22,891 bases of DNA from M3007 sp044350415 (GTDB lineage Bacteria; Bacteroidota; Bacteroidia; Chitinophagales; Saprospiraceae): positions 1 to 22,891 of the forward strand of contig JBILHQ010000083.1 of NCBI GenBank assembly GCA_044350415.1, given 5' to 3'. The position numbers and the translations under genes are program-made. The notes under the pieces are model-generated. The model saw only the letters and a program-made list of their open reading frames with translations, made no database searches and had not been told where the DNA came from. Numbering within the stretch: the first letter of the stretch is position 1; every line of letters begins with the position of its first letter. Positions 6,945 through 13,577 of this stretch are shown piece by piece.

Positions 6945-8390
6945 ATGTCGCTTTTACTTATATTAATTCCACTTATTGCATCAGCTCTTATGCTGATAGC
7001 CCGCCCAGCAGGGGTGAGAAATCTGGCGCTGGCAGTTGGGATAGCCAACTTGGCCGTCAGTATTTTTGCCTTTATGAGCGCTACCGGTGACGGTACTGTC
7101 AACCACCTGTTCACTGCTCCCTGGGTGGCGTCGGCTGGTATTCATTTCAGTTTGGGGATGGACGGTATCAGTTTATTGATGATACTGCTCACTAACCTGT
7201 TGGCACCACTGATTATCCTCAGTAGTTTCAGCCGCAGTTTTGATAACGAACCGCGTTATTACGGATTAGTGTTGTTGATGCTCGGCGCGCTGAATGGCGT
7301 TTTCCTGGCAACAGATGGCCTGGTTTTTTACATATTTTACGAACTGGCACTGATTCCCATTTATTTCATTTGTGCGATCTGGGGAGGCGAAAACCGTATT
7401 GCGGTGACCCTGAAGTTTTTCATTTATACTTTTATCGGGTCGCTGTTTATGTTGGTGTCCTTGTTGTTTGTGTATTTAAAAACACCAGGCGCACATTCCT
7501 TTGCCTGGGTAGATCTGGTGAATGTTTCCTTAACAACATCCGAGTCATGGTGGGTAACTTTAGGTTTTTTCCTGGCTTTTGCCGTGAAAATGCCGGTTTT
7601 CCCATTCCACACCTGGCAGCCTGATACTTACGTAACGGCACCGACTGGTGGTACCATGTTATTGTCGGGCATTATGCTAAAAATGGGCGTGTACGGTACT
7701 ATCCGCTGGATGATGCCGCTTTCGCCCGAATCCTGGCATGCGCTTACGCCGATTTTTATGGGGCTGGCGGTAACAGGCATTGTATATGCGAGTATTATTG
7801 CTGTTAAACAAACAGATTTCAAACGCCTGATTGCTTATTCCTCCATTGCCCACGTTGGTTTGATTGCTGCCGGCGTATTTGCCTGGAACAAAGCGGGGTT
7901 GCAGGGCAGCCTGATACAGATGCTTAACCACGGTATCAATGTTGTCGGTCTGTTCTTTATTGTTGATCTGATAGAGCGGCGCTTAGGCACCCGTACTTTG
8001 CGCGAAATGGGCGGTATTGCCAAAGTCGCACCGCGTTTTGCCACCTTGTTTATGATTATCATGCTTGGTGCAGTGGCAGTGCCATTAACCAACGGCTTTC
8101 CCGGAGAGTTTTTGTTACTCAACGCCGTTTGGCAATACAATAACTGGCTGGGCGCTGTGGCTGGATTAACCATTATTTTCGGAGCCGTTTATATGTTGCG
8201 CGCTTACGGATTGGCGATGTTTGGCCCAACCAATGCACATACAGCACGTTTTGCTGATCTGGATACCCGGGAGGCGATCGTCCTGGGTGTGATCGCTGCA
8301 CTTGTACTGGTACTTGGATTTTACCCCAATATCGTACTCAATCTGACGGACAGCAGCGCAGATGTTATTTTAAGATCCGTTCAACTTTAA
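6945..8390 (+). CDS. nuoM: NADH-quinone oxidoreductase subunit M
   Basis: Antiporter-like proton-pumping subunit of complex I (ND4 homologue), 481 residues and about 14 membrane segments. The characteristic sequences are FYIFYELALIPIYFICAIWG with the conserved glutamate, AVKMPVFPFHTWQPDTYVTA, and PTGGTMLLSGIMLKMGVYG. Further on are DFKRLIAYSSIAHVGL and LNHGINVVGLFFIVD. The start is ATG 6945, preceded by AGAAGGACGG, a plausible ribosome binding stretch. It ends at 8390 and is separated from nuoN by a 127-base gap, larger than elsewhere in the intact part of the operon, that contains an inverted repeat and a heptamer repeat. Confidence 0.96.
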   Translation: MSLLLILIPLIASALMLIARPAGVRNLALAVGIANLAVSIFAFMSATGDGTVNHLFTAPWVASAGIHFSLGMDGISLLMILLTNLLAPLIILSSFSRSFDNEPRYYGLVLLMLGALNGVFLATDGLVFYIFYELALIPIYFICAIWGGENRIAVTLKFFIYTFIGSLFMLVSLLFVYLKTPGAHSFAWVDLVNVSLTTSESWWVTLGFFLAFAVKMPVFPFHTWQPDTYVTAPTGGTMLLSGIMLKMGVYGTIRWMMPLSPESWHALTPIFMGLAVTGIVYASIIAVKQTDFKRLIAYSSIAHVGLIAAGVFAWNKAGLQGSLIQMLNHGINVVGLFFIVDLIERRLGTRTLREMGGIAKVAPRFATLFMIIMLGAVAVPLTNGFPGEFLLLNAVWQYNNWLGAVAGLTIIFGAVYMLRAYGLAMFGPTNAHTARFADLDTREAIVLGVIAALVLVLGFYPNIVLNLTDSSADVILRSVQL

Positions 8391-8415
8391 TGACTGATGA
8401 TTGATGAATGGGAAA

Positions 8416-8473
8416 TGGTGAATCAGGAATATAACGCGTCGTGTCCAAAGTGCGCTTTATTCCTGATCCACCA
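8416..8473 (+). repeat. Inverted repeat between nuoM and nuoN
   Basis: TGGTGAATCAGGAATA at 8416-8431 pairs with TATTCCTGATCCACCA at 8458-8473, 15 of 16 positions matching, around a 26-base loop. The pairing continues imperfectly on both sides. There is no T-run after it, so it does not look like an intrinsic terminator. It could be an mRNA stability or processing hairpin that sets nuoN level apart from nuoM, or a small mobile palindromic repeat. Confidence 0.7.
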
Positions 8474-8483
8474 CTTATCCGCA

Positions 8484-8517
8484 AAATCGCAAATCATAAA
8501 TTGTAAATCGTAAATCG
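8484..8517 (+). repeat. Heptanucleotide tandem repeat (AAATCGT-like) abutting nuoN start
   Basis: Four full seven-base units plus six bases of a fifth: AAATCGC, AAATCAT, AAATTGT, AAATCGT, AAATCG. The array ends exactly at the A of the nuoN start codon, so it occupies the whole ribosome-binding region. The units have diverged by single substitutions, so it is an old array rather than a fresh slippage product. Confidence 0.8.
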
Positions 8518-9909
8518 ATGACCGCCTTACTTATACTATTCCTTACGGCAATTGCTGTGCTTTTTGCCGGATTGTTTGGCCAAAGAAATATCCTTCAACC
8601 CCTTGCGCTCGCGGGTACACTCGCTGCGTTAGGATTTACTGCGTTTGACCTGATGAACGGTGGCGGTGGATGGAATGATGCCTATAAAACCATGATCCAG
8701 TTTGACCGGTATGCGCTGGCGTTTACTTGCGTGGCACTTACTGCCACGGTTTTACTGATCGGGCTGACAGGGTGGGGGTTCCGCCACCTCAAAGAAACCT
8801 TGGGCGACAACTATGCATTGATTCTCTTTAGTTTGTGTGGAGCGTTGTGTATGTTCTCGTTTACCAACTTAGTGATGTTGTTCCTTGGAATCGAAATCCT
8901 GAGTATTCCATTGTATGTACTTGCCGGAAGTCGCCGCGACGATTTGGCCTCCAATGAGGCAGCCTTGAAATATTTTTTGATGGGTGCATTTGCCACGGGA
9001 ATTTTGCTTTTTGGTATGACACTGGTGTATGGCAGTACCGCCACATTTGATACAGTTGGAATTGCACAAGCTATTGAGCGCGGCATTGCTGCGCCCGGCA
9101 TGATGAAAACGGGCATTTTACTGATGGTGATTGGATTGTCCTTTAAAGTTTCTGCTGTTCCTTTTCATTTCTGGGCACCCGATGTGTACCAGGGAAGTCC
9201 GAATATGGTGACGGCATTTATGTCGACCGTCGTTAAGACGGCTGGTTTTGCAGCGTTTTACCGCTTGTTTGCCACTTCATTTACGGGATTCAGTGAATTC
9301 TGGCAAATTGGTTTGGCTGCGATTGCAGGCCTGACCATGACCTTGTCCAATTTTACGGCCATCTTCCAGACTGATTTCAAACGGATGATGGCGTATTCGT
9401 CTATCTCCCACGCGGGTTATTTATTGTTGGCGGTCCTTGTGGCTGGCCAGGCCGGTTCGGCAGGCGCGATTTTACTGTATACGCTTACGTATTCCATCGC
9501 AACGATTTGCGCATTTGCGGCCTTTGTCATCGTATCAGAACCGAATGCTGATGGTTCGATTGATGCCTTTAACGGATTAGGCCATAAACAACCATTGGTA
9601 GCCTTTGTGATGACCGTATCGATGCTTTCATTGGCCGGTATTCCGCCATTGGCCGGTTTTTTTGGTAAATACTTCCTGTTTACGTCGGTGATGAATGCTT
9701 ATCCATGGTTGGTGGTGCTGGCGGTGATTAACTCTGCGGTGTCCATTTACTATTACTTCAAGGTAATTATCGCGATGTATTTCTCCAAACACGACAACGA
9801 CTACGAAGTGGCCATACCGGGCGGAGTCCGGGTGGTGATGCTGGTGGGATTGTTGTTGTTGATTTTGTTGACGGTGATGCCGGGTTGGGTGTTTGGTTTG
9901 TTGCCTTAA
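8518..9909 (+). CDS. nuoN: NADH-quinone oxidoreductase subunit N
   Basis: Antiporter-like proton-pumping subunit of complex I (ND2 homologue), 463 residues with about 14 membrane helices. The diagnostic segments are LVMLFLGIEILSIPLYVLAG with its conserved glutamate, AALKYFLMGAFATGILLFGM, and FKVSAVPFHFWAPDVYQGSP. It also has the DFKRMMAYSSISHAGYLLLA region and LAGIPPLAGFFGKYFLF. The ATG at 8518 directly follows the heptamer repeat; no other start makes a better N-terminus. It is the last gene of the nuo operon, with a clear hairpin terminator 25 bases after its stop. Confidence 0.96.
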   Translation: MTALLILFLTAIAVLFAGLFGQRNILQPLALAGTLAALGFTAFDLMNGGGGWNDAYKTMIQFDRYALAFTCVALTATVLLIGLTGWGFRHLKETLGDNYALILFSLCGALCMFSFTNLVMLFLGIEILSIPLYVLAGSRRDDLASNEAALKYFLMGAFATGILLFGMTLVYGSTATFDTVGIAQAIERGIAAPGMMKTGILLMVIGLSFKVSAVPFHFWAPDVYQGSPNMVTAFMSTVVKTAGFAAFYRLFATSFTGFSEFWQIGLAAIAGLTMTLSNFTAIFQTDFKRMMAYSSISHAGYLLLAVLVAGQAGSAGAILLYTLTYSIATICAFAAFVIVSEPNADGSIDAFNGLGHKQPLVAFVMTVSMLSLAGIPPLAGFFGKYFLFTSVMNAYPWLVVLAVINSAVSIYYYFKVIIAMYFSKHDNDYEVAIPGGVRVVMLVGLLLLILLTVMPGWVFGLLP

Positions 9910-9933
9910 ACTTTACGATTTTCATTAAAGGAT

Positions 9934-9974
9934 AAAAACTCCTGTCTTCTTGTGTGAGGGCAGGAGTTTTTTTT
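9934..9974 (+). terminator. Rho-independent terminator of the nuo operon
   Basis: AAACTCCTGTC pairs with GGCAGGAGTTT around a 13-base loop, followed directly by a run of T (9967-9974). The stem is strong and lies just after nuoN, so transcription of the complex I operon very likely ends here. Confidence 0.88.
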
Positions 9975-10042
9975 GTGAAAAGGAAAAGATGCCGTTAAAT
10001 ACTTTGTTATTTCATTTGGTAATATATCATTCATCATTATAC

Positions 10043-10106
10043 ATTTACTAAATAAAAACAATGAAAAGTTGAATGTCAATTCCTGCAATTTACTAAATAA
10101 AAACAA
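10043..10106 (+). repeat. Two identical 19-bp direct repeats upstream of the PAS-LuxR gene
   Basis: ATTTACTAAATAAAAACAA occurs at 10043-10061 and again at 10088-10106, start-to-start distance 45 bases, with no difference between copies. Each contains the near-palindrome TTTACTAAA. The second copy ends 8 bases before the start codon of the regulator gene. They could be operator sites, for example for autoregulation, or an A-rich translation enhancer that was duplicated. Confidence 0.8.
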
Positions 10107-10114
10107 AAAAGAAT

Positions 10115-10897
10115 ATGACCAAAGATGCCGAAAATCTAAAGGAGATAGTAACTATTTGGAGAAATGCACACCAACTAAAAAACCAAAAATCTTTAGATAA
10201 AGACCTGAATACCACTGATATTATTGCTTCCCTATTTTGTCCGGGGGAATTTTACTATTTTATTTTAAATTTCTTTGATGTTACCTTCGAGTATGTATCT
10301 CCTGACGTTATGAAGGTAGTCGGTTGCCGCCCCGAAGATTATAATTTCGGGGTAATATTTGATAAAGTACATCCGGATGACAGCAATAGTATGCGATTGA
10401 AAGAAGGCATCGCCAGTAATTTTTTTTACAAACAAATATCCCCAAATAAGATACCTTTTTATAAATCTACTTACACTTTCCGGATAAAAAATCCGAATGG
10501 GGGATGGAAGACGATTCTGCACCAAAGTATTGCTTTACAAATGACCGAAGACGACCGTATTCACTATGTGCTTTGTGTTCATAGCGATATTACCTTTCTC
10601 AGTCCCAATGCAGATGATGTCATCTCTTTTCTTGGTATCAACGGGGAGCCATCTTACACTGTTTCTGTAAAAGCACCACAAGCAATAAATCAACCAGCCA
10701 ACAATTCCTTGATATCCCAACGGGAGAAAGAAATTATTGTCTTGCTGGCAGAGGGATTTTCCAGCAAACAAATTGCAGGGCAACTTTATATTTCCCAGCA
10801 TACGGTCGATACTCACCGACGAAATCTACTGAAAAAAACAGGTGCCCAAAATACACTGGAGTTAGTAGCGCTATGCCTTAAAAAGGGGCTGATATAG
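10115..10897 (+). CDS. PAS domain, LuxR-type HTH transcriptional regulator
   Basis: This 260-residue protein joins an N-terminal sensory domain to a C-terminal DNA-binding domain. Residues about 40-170 look like a PAS_3-type fold: FEYVSPDVMKVVGCRPEDYN, a KVHPDDSN segment, then YTFRIKNPNGGWKTILHQSI and VLCVHSDIT at the end. Residues about 195-260 are a LuxR/GerE helix-turn-helix: SQREKEIIVLLAEGFSSKQI, then AGQLYISQHTVDTHRRNLLK. There are no membrane segments or signal peptide, so it is cytoplasmic; the ligand is unknown. Two 19-bp direct repeats precede the gene, and a palindrome next to a promoter follows it, in front of secreted-protein genes, suggesting that it controls its neighbours (inference). 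Confidence 0.88.
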   Translation: MTKDAENLKEIVTIWRNAHQLKNQKSLDKDLNTTDIIASLFCPGEFYYFILNFFDVTFEYVSPDVMKVVGCRPEDYNFGVIFDKVHPDDSNSMRLKEGIASNFFYKQISPNKIPFYKSTYTFRIKNPNGGWKTILHQSIALQMTEDDRIHYVLCVHSDITFLSPNADDVISFLGINGEPSYTVSVKAPQAINQPANNSLISQREKEIIVLLAEGFSSKQIAGQLYISQHTVDTHRRNLLKKTGAQNTLELVALCLKKGLI

Positions 10898-10913
10898 TAT
10901 TTCGCATTTTATA

Positions 10914-10931
10914 ATACTCATATTTGAGTAT
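10914..10931 (+). promoter_or_regulatory. Palindromic operator candidate upstream of the surface-protein operon
   Basis: ATACTCATATTTGAGTAT has perfect 7-base arms (ATACTCA/TGAGTAT) around TATT. It ends 3 bases before the TTG of the consensus promoter at 10935-10962, a place where an activator would sit. It lies 17 bases after the stop of the PAS-LuxR gene. LuxR-type regulators bind dyad sites of about this size, but binding by this protein is inference; a plain RNA hairpin is the alternative, though there is no T-run. Confidence 0.55.
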
Positions 10932-10934
10932 CGT

Positions 10935-10962
10935 TTGCCGGGTTTAGATGAATTTACCTTTG
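10935..10962 (+). promoter_or_regulatory. Bacteroidota-type promoter for the T9SS/collagen-like operon
   Basis: TTG at 10935-10937, a 17-base spacer, and TACCTTTG at 10955-10962 match the Bacteroidota consensus TTG-N17-23-TAnnTTTG exactly. Transcription would start around 10966-10970 and leave about an 80-base leader before the ATG at 11051. Confidence 0.65.
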
Positions 10963-11050
10963 CCAGGCAGGAAACCCCAAACTGCGTTAACAAGAAGTAG
11001 GGCGAAATGCCGAAAGCGTTAGAGTAGGTGATAAACCAATTTTTATTGAA

Positions 11051-11551
11051 ATGAAAAAAAAATTACTTTTCCTTGTCTGGATATTATTTGTTGGCTGGCT
11101 GCAAGGGCAGACGCCCCTTTTATCCCCATACGTGGTGAATACGACAGGTGGAACCATGGCAATTTTAACAGGTGGATTTGTTGAATTTTCTGTTGGTGAG
11201 CCAGCGATCACAACCCTCAATATTGATGGAAACCCTTTAGGCTTTACTCAGGGAGTATTGCAACCTATTTTGGATGCACCTTATGTTATCACAAGCACGC
11301 ATGAGTCTTTTGATGACCAATTTGGCTTTAGATGCTACCCTAATCCAGTTTCAAATTGGATTACTGTCGAGACAAGTTATCTCCATTTTACTTCGGTTCA
11401 ATTTTACGATCCTTTAGGGAGGCTTGTTGATGATCGGGTATTCAACTACCAGCCACTTGACTGCTCTTCACTTCCGACTGGGTTGTACTTCGTTCGTCTT
11501 TTCTCCAACAATAAACCAGAATCAAAAACTTTTAAAATCATCAAACAATGA
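11051..11551 (+). CDS. Small secreted protein with T9SS type A C-terminal sorting domain
   Basis: A 166-residue protein with an N-terminal signal peptide (MKKKLLFLVWILFVGWLQG, cleavage near GQ). A beta-rich middle includes VVNTTGGTMAILTGGFVEFS and the VGEPAI...GFTQGVLQP pattern, which I associate with small Bacteroidota secreted proteins. The C-terminal domain from about residue 95 is a T9SS type A sorting signal: YPNPVSNWITVE, then VQFYDPLGRLV, ending LPTGLYFVRLFS...KTFKIIKQ. The protein should pass the outer membrane by T9SS and be anchored or released. The stop overlaps the next start as ATGA, so the two products are probably co-translated and work together. Confidence 0.85.
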   Translation: MKKKLLFLVWILFVGWLQGQTPLLSPYVVNTTGGTMAILTGGFVEFSVGEPAITTLNIDGNPLGFTQGVLQPILDAPYVITSTHESFDDQFGFRCYPNPVSNWITVETSYLHFTSVQFYDPLGRLVDDRVFNYQPLDCSSLPTGLYFVRLFSNNKPESKTFKIIKQ

Positions 11552-13440
11552 AATATTTAATAACCATCTTCGGTTTTTTTGCATATTTAGGTATTATCAC
11601 TGCGCAAGCACCGCAAGGCATAAATTATCAGGGCGTTGCACGGGATGCGGACGGAAAACCGTTGGCTGGTGGGATTCCAATTAACCTCCAATTTAAAATA
11701 AAAGAAAGCCTTACCACAAGCAATGTTATTTATTCAGAAATACATTTTAACGTTATTCCTAACCCTGTAGGGCTTTTCACAGCAGTAATAGGACAAGGCA
11801 CACAAGGTTCGACAGGGTCTTTTTCAGATATTAATTGGGCGGATGGCCCCAAATACCTTGAAGTCCTGATAAATGGATCTGCAAGTGCCCCTCAGCAATT
11901 GATGAGTGTTCCTTATGCGTTATATGCAGCATCTGGCACTCCAGGTCCTATTGGTCCAAAAGGTGACCCTGGGCCACCGGGAGTGCCGGGAGCACCAGGT
12001 ATTCCGGGGCCTCCAGGAACACCTGGCCCTACCTATTCTGCTGGACAGGGAATTAGCATCAGCAATAACACCATTTCAAATACTGGAGACACGAATCCGA
12101 ACGATGATTTGACTACGAACAGTATCGCTTCTGGCGACTTGACCGGGCCATTTTCCAATTTGCAAATTTTAAACGGTGCAGTCGGGACGCCTGAACTTTC
12201 CAACGGTGCCGTCACAGCCGCCAAAATCAGCAGCATGGGTGCTGCAAACGGCGATGTGTTGAAATTTCAAAGTGGGGCGTGGGCGCCGGGATCGGTTAGC
12301 GGGAACACGTTGATGGGTGGTACAGGGATTACAATTTCGAACAACACAATTAATTCAGAATGGATTCGGGGCGCGAATAACGTGGTTTACGCCAATGACC
12401 CTAACGTCTTTGTAGGCATCGGAGACCCTTCCCCTCAATCGAAATTAAGCATAAAGTCAAATGTAGCAAATGGAAAGGTACTTGATGTTGAATATACAGG
12501 ATATGATACTGATATTAGTGCTATTCATGGACTTTCGCTGGCTCAAAACGGTGTCGGTGGTTTTTTTGAGGGATATGGCACAGGAGTTAAAGGCTTTTCT
12601 CAGCCTGGTACTGGTGTATCTGGCAACTCATCTTCTGGTAATGGCGTGGCAGGGTATAGCCAGTTTAATGTAGGTGTTTCAGCTGTTTCTTATTTCGGAA
12701 CTGCACTAAATGCTTTTTCTGTTGACAGTTACGGAAAAGCAGCCACATTCAGTGGAGGCGATGTGGATATTGATAACGGCAATTTAAATGCGAGCACAAT
12801 TATTAACCTAAATGATAATAATGGACACCTTCGTGTAGCGTTGAACAAACATGTTCAACAAGGTGGTTTTATCGGTACTTGGGGGCCGAGTGAACAGGAT
12901 GCATTTAGAGTTTCTGCTTTGGTTGATTATCCAAACAATGGATATGCAGCTGTGGCACGGCTTGGTGCATTTAAAGCTGGGATGTACGTTAACCAGAATG
13001 AACAGGGGGTTTTATTTGCTGATATTAAGAACTTCCGCATGCCCCACCCCACACGCCCTGGAAAGGAAATCTGGTATGCCAGCGTAGAAGGACCAGAAGC
13101 CGCAGCCTATGTTCGCGGCACGGCCCAAATGGTGAATGGATTATCAGAAATTACATTTTCCGAGGACTTCCAAGTCGTAGCAAACCCCACAACGATGACA
13201 GTAATCTTGACGCCGCTTGACGCCGAATCTAAAGGGATAGCTGTCGTGGAAAAAAATGCAACAGGATTTAAAGTTAAAGAGTTGATGCATGGAACAGGCA
13301 ATTATGAATTTGACTGGGAAGTGAAATGTGTCCGCAAGGGCTACGAAGACTATCGTGTTGTCCGCGACGCAAAAGAGTGCCAGCCCCTACCACCCTCGCC
13401 ACCGACGCCCCTCGCCTCGCGCCCAATTCGGCAACGTTAA
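11548..13440 (+). CDS. Secreted collagen-like surface or fibre protein
   Basis: This 630-residue protein has a signal peptide (MKYLITIFGFFAYLGIITAQ). Next is a domain starting APQGINYQGVARDADGKPLA, common in Bacteroidota secreted proteins, ending MSVPYALYAAS. A collagen-like tract of about ten Gly-X-Y triplets (GPIGPKGDPGPPGVPGAPG and onward, roughly 11938-12030) follows, then glycine- and asparagine-rich repeats typical of trimeric fibres (GQGISISNNTIS; GVKGFSQPGTGVSGNSSSGN). The C-terminal part contains KEIWYASVEGPEAAAYVRGT, a motif I recall from tail-fibre-like or collagen-like Bacteroidota proteins. The last 20 residues are Pro-rich and encoded by unusually GC-rich DNA. No T9SS domain is visible, so the export route is unclear. 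A trimeric stalk is inferred. Confidence 0.78.
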   Translation: MKYLITIFGFFAYLGIITAQAPQGINYQGVARDADGKPLAGGIPINLQFKIKESLTTSNVIYSEIHFNVIPNPVGLFTAVIGQGTQGSTGSFSDINWADGPKYLEVLINGSASAPQQLMSVPYALYAASGTPGPIGPKGDPGPPGVPGAPGIPGPPGTPGPTYSAGQGISISNNTISNTGDTNPNDDLTTNSIASGDLTGPFSNLQILNGAVGTPELSNGAVTAAKISSMGAANGDVLKFQSGAWAPGSVSGNTLMGGTGITISNNTINSEWIRGANNVVYANDPNVFVGIGDPSPQSKLSIKSNVANGKVLDVEYTGYDTDISAIHGLSLAQNGVGGFFEGYGTGVKGFSQPGTGVSGNSSSGNGVAGYSQFNVGVSAVSYFGTALNAFSVDSYGKAATFSGGDVDIDNGNLNASTIINLNDNNGHLRVALNKHVQQGGFIGTWGPSEQDAFRVSALVDYPNNGYAAVARLGAFKAGMYVNQNEQGVLFADIKNFRMPHPTRPGKEIWYASVEGPEAAAYVRGTAQMVNGLSEITFSEDFQVVANPTTMTVILTPLDAESKGIAVVEKNATGFKVKELMHGTGNYEFDWEVKCVRKGYEDYRVVRDAKECQPLPPSPPTPLASRPIRQR

Positions 13441-13458
13441 ACCCGGATGTTGGGGAGG

Positions 13459-13497
13459 TCAGACAGCAAAGAGCGAGGCTTGTGTCTGGCATTTTTT
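13459..13497 (+). terminator. Likely terminator after the collagen-like gene
   Basis: CAGACA at 13460-13465 pairs with TGTCTG at 13483-13488, with additional weak pairing inside the loop, and is followed by a T-run at 13492-13497. The stem is short, so this is a moderate candidate. Confidence 0.5.
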
Positions 13498-13577
13498 CAC
13501 AATTTAAGTGGAGCAGATACCACAAAAACGGGCGTATCCTGAAAAGCCATACGAGTAGGGAGCAAAATCATATTGAC

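Noticed and set aside
8416..8473. Intrinsic terminator between nuoM and nuoN
   Set aside because: The dyad has a long loop and no following T-run, and nuoN would lack another promoter of the TAnnTTTG type.
13326..13577. N-terminal extension of the EGF-like protein
   Set aside because: It overlaps the preceding gene and would bury the lipoprotein signal that starts at 13578.
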